A stretch of DNA of 16,921 nucleotides from DASQJJ01 sp964598355 (GTDB taxonomy: Bacteria > Patescibacteriota > Microgenomatia > Levybacterales > UBA12049), in contig CAZRBN010000026.1 in NCBI GenBank assembly GCA_964598355.1, forward strand, positions 1 to 16,921, in the 5' to 3' direction. Each line of letters opens with the position of its first letter. Positions within the stretch are counted from its first letter, which is position 1. A program made the position numbers and the translations under genes. Shown here piece by piece: positions 9,101 through 15,632 of the stretch. Below the pieces are notes generated by a model. The model made no database searches, was not told where the DNA came from, and was given only the letters and a program-made list of their open reading frames with translations.

Positions 9101-12100
9101 CCGGCCTTTCTACAGATCCCAATCAAGTAAATGTTAACAATCTCTTCACTGTGGGAAATGTACTTTCACCTGCTGCATCAACCAGTGGAGAGCAGATTAT
9201 GACCCCAGCATTTCAAGTAACCCAGCAAGGAAATATTGTCCAGAATTATAGTGGTGCGGATACTACAGCAACTGTCTATGCTCTTGCAGATAGTACTGTC
9301 ACTACTGGCACAACGATGTCCATTATTGGCTCTGCACTTACTTCCGGAACACTACTCAATTTGTCCGCCCCTGCCCAGACAAGTGGAACAACAGTAAATA
9401 TTGCGAGTGGTATTACAACGGGTACTGCCATTAATGCAGTCTTGAATAGTCTTACTACAGGAACCGGCTTTAATGCTGCACTTAATAGCCTTACGTCAGG
9501 AACAGCTCTTAATCTTACGTCTTCATCATCAGCATTCACTGGAAATTTTGCCAACTTTTCAACAGCAGGGACAGGGAAAGTCCTCAATATTTCGTCAACA
9601 GGAGGTGCAGCTGGGACAAACTATGGTATCTTTACGCAACTCACTGGAGCTGCTACTACCAATATTGCTGGCTACTTCTCGGCAAGCGGTGCTACCAATA
9701 ATTATGGCCTTCTGGTCCCAAATGGATTTGTTGGTATTGGAACACTTAACCCAACAGCCCTCCTGGATGTTGCAGGCAATGCATCTGTCTCCGCAAACTT
9801 AATCTTACGAAACGCAAGTCCAATTATTGGAGCACTGAACGGGGGATCAATTAGCTTCCAAACCTCATTGGGAGGAGACGCAGGACTTACTTCCCGCTTT
9901 TATATTGCCAACAATGGAAATATCGGAGTGGGGACAAATAATCCTGCAAACCTGTTTGATGTCAATTCATTCCTTGATGTTACCAGTGTAGGCAGAGTGG
10001 GTATTAATACCACCTCTCCTCTGGTAACACTGGATGTCAGAAATATATCTGGGACACAACCTATTGCGTCCTTTTCTGGTCAAACATCCTTTGCAGGATT
10101 GGTCATTGATAATAGTGGAGTAGGCGACCTTTTTACCGCATCCTCTTCTGGTCTTACCAGATTTGTTATTACACAAAGTGGGAATATCGGTATCGGCACT
10201 GGTACACCAAGTAGGAATTTGGATATTGTTGGTAATGCGGTCAACAATGGGAATGGAACAAGCTCGCAGCTTTCTATTTACGGAACAAGTGCTTCAGGTA
10301 ATAGGCTCAATGTTGGCTACAACACAACGAGCAATTATGGATATCTTGAGGCTGTTAATCAAAATGTTGCATGGCAAAATCTTGCATTGCAACCGACTGG
10401 AGGAAGTGTTGGTATTAATACAACGACCTTTAACGCAGCGCTTAATTTTGGAGCAAGTACAGCTACAAATAAGATATATCTATATGATAACGGCAGTGAT
10501 AAATATGGATTTGGCGTCAATAATAGTGCACTCCAACTCTATGCAGGCGCAGCAACTTCTACCAACTTCATCCAATTTGGACGTTTTGATGGGACAACTC
10601 TTACTGAAATGGCACGAATCCAAAGCGGAACATTAGCCATAGGAGCAACGACATTCCTTGCAAATGCTGGTATTGATGTGGAAAAAAATGCATTAGGGAA
10701 TGCAGCAGCAGTAGTTAATCAGCAAGGGACTGGAGATATCTTTACCGCATCAGTCTCAGGAACAACCAAATTTACGATAACAAATAGTGGAAATGCAACC
10801 TTTAGTGGAAATGCAACCTTTGGCGGATCTCTCACTACCTCTGGGTATGCAAGTGTTTCTGCATCTCTTAATATCGGTTCACTAGCAGGCCCAAGTGGCA
10901 TAGGAAATGGCGTATTTTCAGGAAGCCTTGGCATTGGAACAACCACATTAACGCAAGCACTCAACGTTGCAGGAAGCGCAAGCATTTACAACAGCGTGTA
11001 TGGACGAGGAGATATTTTCACCACTGCAAATATTGATAAAACATGGAATACAACAGCGCTCTTTAACACTGCAGGAACAACATTTTCTGCTGGCATGCAA
11101 AATCCTGCAGTAAGTAATCAATTAAACTTAAAACCAACCTCAGCACTTTCAGGATGGTTCTATAGAAAAGCGATAACAGTTAACAATACTGGTAACAGCA
11201 ATACTTTAACGAATTATCAAGTGCAATTCACCACAGACACGGCAACTCCTATTGCTGCAGGGAAAATGAATAGTGACTGTTCGGACATACGTGTTACTGA
11301 TAGCGATGGCACAACAACGCTTAATTATTGGATAGAGTCTGGATGTAATACAGGGAGTACAGTTGTTTGGACAAAAGTACCATCGATTACTGCATCTTCC
11401 AACTACACTATTTATCTCTATTACGGAAATTCAGGTGCAACATCTCAGTCTTCAATACCAAATACCTTTATTAGGGATGTTTCAGGTATCTCTCTTGCAT
11501 ATCGTTTTGATGAAGCTTCCGGATCAACAACAACTGATTACTCAGGAAACGCAAATACAGGAACGTACACTGGTACAACTGTTGTTGCAGGACAGTTTAA
11601 TAACGCAAGAAATTTTTCAGGAACCAACGATGTCACTACTACAACTACTGCTGTTACTCTTGGTACCTCATGGACCGAATCTGCCTGGATCAATTTTCCT
11701 CTTCCAACAACAAGCGGAGGTTGGAGAAGTGCTTTCGTCAAAGCAGGAGGTCTATACCATTCACTTATCTTTGACAGTAGTGGCAATATGGGAACATATA
11801 ATAATGGCTTTACCTCTTCTGGGTATAACATAAACTCGTTAACCGGATGGCATCATATTGTAGAAGTTGGAACTGGAGGAACATCATCTTTCTATGTTGA
11901 TGGGACTGTTGTCGGAACAGGAAGTGCACAAGTGCAAAATCAATCAGTGAGTAGTGTGGGTAATTATAGTGGAGGAGGACAAAATATTGGTAAACTTGAT
12001 GAACCGCGAATTTATAGCACAGCACTTACCCAAACACAAATAACCGATATTGCAGCAAATTACGGATATGTTACCCCAAATTATGCAGGTCATGAACTTG

Positions 12101-13758
12101 TCAGAAAGTTTTCGAGTCCTGAACCTGCAACTACTCTTGGCAGCGAAACCACATCATATACCTCTGGACTCCAGTCATGGACATCTGAAACACAAGATGC
12201 TGGCGTTGGTAAAACATATAGACCAAATTTCCTTACTGTTGCCTACACGTTGGATGGTTCTGATAATATTCACCCCAAATTTCAAATTTTAGGCTCTAGC
12301 ACTGGTGCTTTTGCTGGAGAAGAAACCGTCTATCCAAATGGAGTTGGTACTTTTTATCAAAATGGAACCACATATTCTATCACCAGTGGAACACAATTAG
12401 ATGTAAGCTCACAAATACTCAGCAGATTTAGATATTGGAGAGTAAAAGCGTATATGGATACCGGTGCCGTAACAACTGATACGCCAACGATTACCAGTGT
12501 TCGTCTCCAAGAATATCAGGCCAATCTTTCGTTATTTGCTAACGGAAATGTCGGCATAGGTAACACAGCAGCATTCTTTAAATTGGATGTGCAAGACAGC
12601 CAGTCAGCAACTGTTGCTGCTATGATTAAAAATAATAATACTGGATCAACAGCAAGCGGTCTTGGTATTTCTGTTGGAGCAACAACACCGGGAACAAGCA
12701 ATTACTTCCTTTCTTTCTTAGATGGCGCAGGAAGAATTGTTGGTAAAATTCAAGGCAATGGCTCAGGCGGAGTGACGTATGCAACAAGTGGTATTGATTT
12801 TGCTGAATATTACAAAAAAGCATTCGTGAATGAAATGATTACTCCTGGACATATTGTCTGTCTTACTCCAGCAGGCGTGAGTACCTGTACAAGTGGCAAT
12901 AGTATTCTGGGAGTCATTTCCGATAGAGCCGGATTTGCCGGAGGGACAGATCACGCAGATGACCCACACTACATTTTAGTTGGTCTTGTTGGGCAACTTC
13001 CTGTGCATGTTGCTTCCACATCAGCAGGTATTCTTCCTGGAGATCCTATTAGTGTATCTGAGAGCGGACTAGGTACGAAAGCAACAGTAGCAGGAGAGAT
13101 AGTTGGGCATGCCATTACCGGATCTGGGGAGTCTGCAAATGGTACAGTAATGGTCTCAGTCAATCCTTCGTGGTATGACCCAGCGTTTTACTCAACTGCA
13201 ACGGGTGCAACACTTCCTGGTACATTCACTGCTGTAGCACAGATTCAAGAACTGCATGCTGAGACAGCCACTATTTCTACTTCTCTGCAAGTACTTGGAG
13301 CAACAACGGTGAGCGATTTAGGTATCACGGGAAAAGTCCATGCAGGACTTCTGACCATCGATGGACTCAATGGAGCGATTGAAACCCTTGCAGAACCTCT
13401 TCATCTGCAGCAAGATCGGCTTGGTGGTGTCGATTTCTTAGGAGGACGGGTAACTATTGATACGACAGGAAATATTACAACGCAAGGAACAGTATCTACT
13501 GAGTCCATTGCTACCAAACAATTTATTATTAAAGGCAACTCCTCAATTGGTTCAGCAACTATTCCTCAAGGATTTACAAGTGTTGAAGTTGATACACCGG
13601 TTATGACAAGTGCTGATAAAGTCTTTATTACACCAACTTCAAGTATTGATTCACCGCTGAGCCTAGGACTCAAGGCAAACGGAAAATTCGTTATTACAGT
13701 AAGGAGTGTCCAACAACAAAATGTAACGTTCGACTGGTTTATTGTAAAAAATCAATGA
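3106..13758 (+). CDS. Giant (3550 aa) membrane-anchored modular surface protein
   Basis: A type II-anchored giant surface protein with one N-terminal transmembrane helix (residues 17-38) and no visible signal peptidase site. The modules, with approximate residues, are: a conserved YENIYNGVNLIY-type ectodomain (72-250), a beta-sandwich (250-358), an Ig-like domain (361-455), and three Gly-rich repeats (510-1225). Then follow a cysteine-bearing fibronectin-like domain (1226-1344), two fibronectin III domains (1345-1530), and propeller-like segments (1531-1642 and 1849-2010) flanking a LamG-type lectin fold (1651-1848). After these come a 13-residue TSGT stalk repeat (2064-2140), VGIGT fibre repeats (2209-2620 and 3149), DUF2341-like (2684-2788), a second LamG (2795-2988), a discoidin-like region, a peptidase G2-like domain around FAEYYKK (3224-3358), and a beta-rich end with FDWFIVKNQ. 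All 12 cysteines lie in local pairs. Domain names come from motif reading, not profile search. A fibre for attachment to host or neighbour cells is likely but unproven. The ATG follows the previous stop by one base. Confidence 0.88.
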   Translation: MTQRQFKHYIKTPQIKILGVVVGIAAIAGIVMLGAKLLQNYQHKVFVQSLAHQISTSKPVTKLVNASKTLTTDKKGYIFAVTKESNTKNPVTFATPKGSISFATYASAGLGDINTTTATQHGDKTVYENIYNGVNLIYTNYPDRTLEEYEVKVRRPITQIIQQIDTTNVISKTQPDGSIEFFNKQSGQFSFAIPRPVMYEAQNTRARSYGLHFEIVTTGGKTYLVKVIDQAGQQWLQQAAYPVMIDATVSLTLFGYESYPAQQNVWQVRLDTVGQGDLHITGTDGTTLAADTSGDIQLQSITCGTNTVQLNNNHGDFTIPAYTCSDSTYATFILKNQAQQHIAFSYSGFTTTVASQPNITKPTILSAVANPPVVKVGDIITVSSHIIDPVGITSVSADMGGIETITLSKNSGSTTDGTWQAQWKVHNTTTKPYQITLTAINSSGQQEASHVAFFDPYTCTGGGDHAGANWDPATDCPSGFGGAHTNIGTFSLLSGETATLQSLGGSGGGTATVSATTITIASTATLNGAGKGWGAATGPGAGASVGGNNPPGGAGSGGTGGSASGAGGVVYGNYLQPVHPGSGGGSNVGAGGAGGGAVSLTATGTFTLNGTITMNGAAGGSGGNYPGAGGSGGSVWIIAGTFTGTTGAITANAGDPGTGTGQSSVGKSAGGRVVISYSSANTYSGTWPTVNASTVGSANNPITTGTSGTALVIDSTNNDLYIESSQTWSANPAREGQTFSYHNVTVTNNATWTLLGYNTTNTNGAGQSFTTTNNFTVNAGSSISMNGTGYAGGTSGSSNGSGPGGGGSIAGNNPPGGAAYGGAGGSASVAGGSPYGTYNAPVDLGSGGGANVGIGGNGGGALKINASGTVTVSGSITANGSVGGSGGSYPGAGGSGGSVWIISSTFAGAGTGVITANAGDPGTGTGQSSVGKSGGGRIYISYSSSNTYAGATPTVAMSTTGVGSASNGTALLVDSTNNDLYIQQDQTWHAKPTLEGQTFTYRNVTVSNNVTWTLVGYNTTNSDGVGQTFTTTNFTVGTGAKVNLDGQGYASAAGPGASANIGGNNNSSGAGYGGAGGGAGGGSTYGSATAPLDLGSGAGSNTGQSTGGAGGGAVKILATGTLSITGTISAVGSNGTAGNCGSGGGSGGSLYLIAATLTGAGTISAAGGNGGTGCSTGGRGGGGRIAIYYATNSWTGSTLTAVNLTPAGTGSGTANTGTLTLSQQGIPAISSFNQFQSDCTTAVATGQSITSLTACLGATITDSDNPDTVTIDIELKPNGTAFTNSATATISNVAVSGSPVSRTQTFNNLTFGQTYHWQVRVTDTLGFTTGWTVRGGNPDFVSQVPAPLTATATYLSDTSIRVDWTISATTVDGFQVERSTDGSAFAVINSNVAYPTVTYTDNTATANHEYIYRVRAFLGSNNSTYATASNVDTTPAAPSGVTTTLSHVGTYTITWTNNANDASNYEIQRQIGAGGFVSLSTSIASSAASYTDTNVQQNASYTYRVRATRTTPNALQSAFGTAGSTTPTAGFGKGVYLTSTGRLVIENDVVGSVDIFKNVQNDSTDKIGQGVSYDTTHPASGPVFPASTTLNDLTVKEGASQVDGKSDVIYAATNNGLFVIHENALTPTSGGIKIYTKDYISELMIGDTRGMWPLDNGFGSGLSDASSHAQTLTNNGSTTFTASGVRGNAGSFNGTTQFLSIADNANIGITGNLTVNAWFKTTSTSTAQTIAAKNGSYSLSLTSSGTVQAQIIGATTATRTSSTVIDTGWHRATMVYDASALTVTLYIDGKVDTGTLTGTAPASITRTAGPFQIGANNGTTLFSGNIDEVTVNATALTAGQVANAYQNGYRALQNHTSGKITGVTGADVYQQLLGGGTGGVTVNTVKAVRVDAGNQFLYVGTNSSSNTGGVSVIGTVSDSVLDLYATVNTAKVDSTGVTYAANDTVAIGIAGTPNPASNGQTDVSNTLGILSLAGTNGTATRVWMESQRFSLAQVLGATTGLSTDPNQVNVNNLFTVGNVLSPAASTSGEQIMTPAFQVTQQGNIVQNYSGADTTATVYALADSTVTTGTTMSIIGSALTSGTLLNLSAPAQTSGTTVNIASGITTGTAINAVLNSLTTGTGFNAALNSLTSGTALNLTSSSSAFTGNFANFSTAGTGKVLNISSTGGAAGTNYGIFTQLTGAATTNIAGYFSASGATNNYGLLVPNGFVGIGTLNPTALLDVAGNASVSANLILRNASPIIGALNGGSISFQTSLGGDAGLTSRFYIANNGNIGVGTNNPANLFDVNSFLDVTSVGRVGINTTSPLVTLDVRNISGTQPIASFSGQTSFAGLVIDNSGVGDLFTASSSGLTRFVITQSGNIGIGTGTPSRNLDIVGNAVNNGNGTSSQLSIYGTSASGNRLNVGYNTTSNYGYLEAVNQNVAWQNLALQPTGGSVGINTTTFNAALNFGASTATNKIYLYDNGSDKYGFGVNNSALQLYAGAATSTNFIQFGRFDGTTLTEMARIQSGTLAIGATTFLANAGIDVEKNALGNAAAVVNQQGTGDIFTASVSGTTKFTITNSGNATFSGNATFGGSLTTSGYASVSASLNIGSLAGPSGIGNGVFSGSLGIGTTTLTQALNVAGSASIYNSVYGRGDIFTTANIDKTWNTTALFNTAGTTFSAGMQNPAVSNQLNLKPTSALSGWFYRKAITVNNTGNSNTLTNYQVQFTTDTATPIAAGKMNSDCSDIRVTDSDGTTTLNYWIESGCNTGSTVVWTKVPSITASSNYTIYLYYGNSGATSQSSIPNTFIRDVSGISLAYRFDEASGSTTTDYSGNANTGTYTGTTVVAGQFNNARNFSGTNDVTTTTTAVTLGTSWTESAWINFPLPTTSGGWRSAFVKAGGLYHSLIFDSSGNMGTYNNGFTSSGYNINSLTGWHHIVEVGTGGTSSFYVDGTVVGTGSAQVQNQSVSSVGNYSGGGQNIGKLDEPRIYSTALTQTQITDIAANYGYVTPNYAGHELVRKFSSPEPATTLGSETTSYTSGLQSWTSETQDAGVGKTYRPNFLTVAYTLDGSDNIHPKFQILGSSTGAFAGEETVYPNGVGTFYQNGTTYSITSGTQLDVSSQILSRFRYWRVKAYMDTGAVTTDTPTITSVRLQEYQANLSLFANGNVGIGNTAAFFKLDVQDSQSATVAAMIKNNNTGSTASGLGISVGATTPGTSNYFLSFLDGAGRIVGKIQGNGSGGVTYATSGIDFAEYYKKAFVNEMITPGHIVCLTPAGVSTCTSGNSILGVISDRAGFAGGTDHADDPHYILVGLVGQLPVHVASTSAGILPGDPISVSESGLGTKATVAGEIVGHAITGSGESANGTVMVSVNPSWYDPAFYSTATGATLPGTFTAVAQIQELHAETATISTSLQVLGATTVSDLGITGKVHAGLLTIDGLNGAIETLAEPLHLQQDRLGGVDFLGGRVTIDTTGNITTQGTVSTESIATKQFIIKGNSSIGSATIPQGFTSVEVDTPVMTSADKVFITPTSSIDSPLSLGLKANGKFVITVRSVQQQNVTFDWFIVKNQ
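4636..6780 (+). repeat. Three long Gly-rich tandem repeats inside the giant gene
   Basis: Three in-frame copies start near 4636, 5425 and 6205 with a period of about 780-795 bp; the third is shorter. Each has a TxNG beta-strand, a GG/GAG-rich stretch such as GAGGSGGSVWI, and, in the first two, a NNDLYI-QTW-EGQTF-NVTV linker. Copies 1 and 2 are close at DNA level around 5050 and 5845 (offset 795 bp), which points to a fairly recent duplication. The Gly-rich parts consist largely of GGA-type triplets, so copy or triplet number can change without loss of frame. Confidence 0.75.
9295..9525 (+). repeat. Six 12-14-residue TSGT/TTGT stalk repeats
   Basis: Residues 2064-2140 of the giant protein consist of about six short units with the pattern (L/V)T(S/T)GTxxxxxxxx, for example LTTGTGFNAALNS followed by LTSGTALNLTSSS. 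The regular spacing of hydrophobic residues suggests a narrow beta-helical or trimeric stalk, as in fibre shafts. Confidence 0.65.
9727..12600 (+). repeat. Dispersed VGIGT-x-P-x-LDV fibre repeats
   Basis: Copies of the motif (V/I)GIGTxxPxxxLDVxG occur at about 9730, 9922, 9997, 10186, 10408, 10927 and 12550, with a degenerate one near 10630. Several are preceded by a GD(L/I)FTAS module (10120 and 10735). This repeat is typical of long phage-tail-fibre-like proteins. Between 11000 and 12520 the series is interrupted by the DUF2341-like, LamG and discoidin-like block, so that block looks like an insertion into the fibre. Confidence 0.7.
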
Positions 13759-13772
13759 TATACTATTAGTGT

Positions 13773-14546
13773 ATGAAACAAATACTGCCCATCTTTGTTT
13801 TTTGTCTATTACTTTGCGGTATCTTTACGCAGCATATCTATGCTCAAGATGCTACGTCATCTTTGGGAATTGCCACCTATTTGCCTATCAGTGGAGAAAA
13901 TATTACAACAGGGAAAATAGTGTCATCAGCAAGTAATGGATACAAGCTGTCAGCACTCGACTATGATCCACTGGTTATTGGCGTTGTCACAACTTCTCCT
14001 GCTGTTGCCATTGTTACCAAAGGACAAAATACGTATCCTGTTGTTTCATCAGGAGATGCGTATGTGTTAGTCTCCGGGAAAAATGGTGCAATAAAAAAAG
14101 GAGATCTCATAACTGCTTCAACAACCCCAGGTGTTGGCATGAAAGCTAAACACTCTGGTTTTGTTGTTGGGACAGCAATCACAGACTTCCAACCAAAATC
14201 TGCAACAGACATACAACAACTTCCTGTTGCGCTTAATGTGCATTACTTTACCAGCCGTGTTACCGTTAGTGCCAGTCTTTTTGACATACTTAACATCAGC
14301 TCTGCAGCGACTTACGAACAACCCGTGACAGTGTTTAAATACTTTATCGCTGCACTCATTGTTGTATTATCGTTTGTTTTCGGCTTTTGGTTTTTTGGCC
14401 AAACAGCAAATAGAGGCATTGAAGCAATTGGACGTAATCCTCTTGCTAGCCGTATTATTCAAATAGGAATTGTCCTTAACGTTGCCATTACTATTGGAAT
14501 CCTTGCAACAGGTGTTATTGTTGCGTATTTTGTGATTAGACTATAA
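13773..14546 (+). CDS. Subunit-c-like membrane protein with outward G2-like domain, lacking the ion-binding carboxylate
   Basis: 257 aa. Residues 1-25 are a signal peptide ending in YAQ. Residues 27-158 form a beta-rich domain related to residues 3245-3355 of the giant protein: VIGVVT, IKKGDLITAS and GMKAKHSGFVVGTAI match ILGVIS, ILPGDPISVS and GTKATVAGEIVGHAI. Residues 188-257 resemble an F-ATPase c subunit: helix 1 (189-208), polar loop RGIEAIGRNPLA (214-225), helix 2 (228-255). The predicted topology, with both ends outside and the RNP loop in the cytoplasm, equals that of normal c. However, the residue 18 after the loop proline, where c carries Asp/Glu, is Ile241, and neither helix has any acidic residue. 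The helix 1 Gly motif (GxGxGxG) is absent too. It occupies the atpE position, 14 nt after the giant gene and 1 nt before the b-like gene. Proton or sodium transport by this protein looks impossible; its function is unknown. Confidence 0.75.
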   Translation: MKQILPIFVFCLLLCGIFTQHIYAQDATSSLGIATYLPISGENITTGKIVSSASNGYKLSALDYDPLVIGVVTTSPAVAIVTKGQNTYPVVSSGDAYVLVSGKNGAIKKGDLITASTTPGVGMKAKHSGFVVGTAITDFQPKSATDIQQLPVALNVHYFTSRVTVSASLFDILNISSAATYEQPVTVFKYFIAALIVVLSFVFGFWFFGQTANRGIEAIGRNPLASRIIQIGIVLNVAITIGILATGVIVAYFVIRL

Positions 14547-14547
14547 T

Positions 14548-15168
14548 ATGCAGACATTTTTAAATCCTATTATTATTACCATATGTCTTCTTCTTGGAGG
14601 TACTATTCTCTTTCTTTTTTATGTGTATAGAAAAGAAAGAAGAATTTTTACAAAAGAAGAAGATATTCTTTCAGAATATGAAAAAATCTTACTTCGAGCA
14701 CACAATCACGCAATAACAATCCTCAAAAAGGCCAATAAAAAAGCCGAGAGATTAGTGGCTAAAGGAAGTTTTGTTCAGAAAGAAGAACTGGAAAGCATCA
14801 AGCAGAAATTGCAACAACAAACCATTACCGCACTTGAATTGTATAAAAAAGAGCTGTCTCTTATTGAGGAAAATCTAGAAAAAGCTGGAGAGCAAGAACT
14901 GCATGATTTTACTAGCTCACTACAAAATAATATTACTAATGCTCAACAGAAAATTGATAAACAAGTCGAAGAAGAACTGACAAAAGCAAAAAATGACGTA
15001 CAAAGCTACAAAGAAAAACAGATGCAAGCATTTGATGAAGAAGTAAAAACACTGATGAAAAAGCTTGCTGTTGAAGTGCTGGGAAAAAGTATTTCCCTTG
15101 CAGATCATGAAGCACTGGTAGACAAAGCACTGCAACAAGCAAAAGAAAATGATATTTTCCATGTATGA
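14548..15168 (+). CDS. atpF: F-type ATPase subunit b-like stator protein
   Basis: 206 aa, longer than the usual 155-170 for bacterial b. A single N-terminal transmembrane helix (residues 7-27) is followed by YRKERR and then a long charged, Ala/Gln/Glu/Lys-rich helix with coiled-coil character (about 35-190). It ends in a segment around LAVEVLGKSISLADHEALVDKAL that resembles the delta-binding C-terminus of b subunits. It would tie the membrane part to F1 through delta. The start ATG is one base after the preceding stop, and its stop overlaps the delta start as ATGA. Sequence in b proteins is poorly conserved, so the call rests on fold features and on gene order. It could equally tether F1 to the surface system rather than to a standard F0. 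Confidence 0.8.
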   Translation: MQTFLNPIIITICLLLGGTILFLFYVYRKERRIFTKEEDILSEYEKILLRAHNHAITILKKANKKAERLVAKGSFVQKEELESIKQKLQQQTITALELYKKELSLIEENLEKAGEQELHDFTSSLQNNITNAQQKIDKQVEEELTKAKNDVQSYKEKQMQAFDEEVKTLMKKLAVEVLGKSISLADHEALVDKALQQAKENDIFHV

Positions 15169-15632
15169 CAACGACTCCCAATATTATCATCACATCTGTT
15201 AAAACCGAGCAACAAGCTGCACATCTCCAGTTGCTTTTTGCTGATGTTATAAATGCACAATACACGCCAAAAGAATCTATCCAAACAATAAAAAGTGAGT
15301 ATCCACCAGACATCTTTTTCGTGTTTGAAACACTCTGTGAGGATAATCATATTTCATTGAATAACACAGCAGATCTTGCTGCGTTTGCAAAACGCGCAAA
15401 AGAGTATCTTTCTAAGCTCCCTGTTATCCATTGCACACTCGCTTTTTCACCATTATCATCCATGACTAATGGCATATATGCAAAGATTGCAGCTATTATG
15501 CAACAACCTTTTTTGCTTTCTCTCACAACAGATGCAACACTCATCGGTGGTATGCATATTGCAATCAATGGAAAGTTTTTTGACTATTCATTGAGACAAT
15601 CAACAGAAAAAGCAGTACAAAAATTCGCATGA
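15165..15632 (+). CDS. atpH: F-type ATPase subunit delta-like
   Basis: 155 aa, shorter than the typical 175-180. The C-terminal part carries the family signature LIGGMHIAINGKFFDYSLRQ, equivalent to the LIGG-hhh-G-hhD-SL motif of delta/OSCP, which sits on top of F1 and joins it to subunit b. The N-terminal helical domain, which binds the alpha N-terminus, appears reduced and diverged. It starts at the ATGA overlapping the b-like stop, and its own stop overlaps the alpha start, so it is translationally coupled on both sides. Confidence 0.82.
   Translation: MTTTPNIIITSVKTEQQAAHLQLLFADVINAQYTPKESIQTIKSEYPPDIFFVFETLCEDNHISLNNTADLAAFAKRAKEYLSKLPVIHCTLAFSPLSSMTNGIYAKIAAIMQQPFLLSLTTDATLIGGMHIAINGKFFDYSLRQSTEKAVQKFA

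Noticed and set aside
10163..10636. 157-aa plus-strand frame inside the giant gene (also 11363-11833, 156 aa)
   Set aside because: Out-of-frame readings of low-complexity Thr/Gly/Asn-rich coding DNA; no start signal or motif, and the main frame is conserved in module pattern.
12772..13182. Peptidase S74 intramolecular chaperone domain at the giant protein's end
   Set aside because: The fibre-like context suggested it, but the S74 SDxRLK pattern is not seen; the FAEYYKK and later motifs fit a peptidase G2-like domain better.
3106..13758. UGA recoding as glycine, given the many glycines
   Set aside because: Glycines use GGN codons, no in-frame UGA occurs inside the genes, and UGA serves as the stop of the giant, b-like and delta-like genes.
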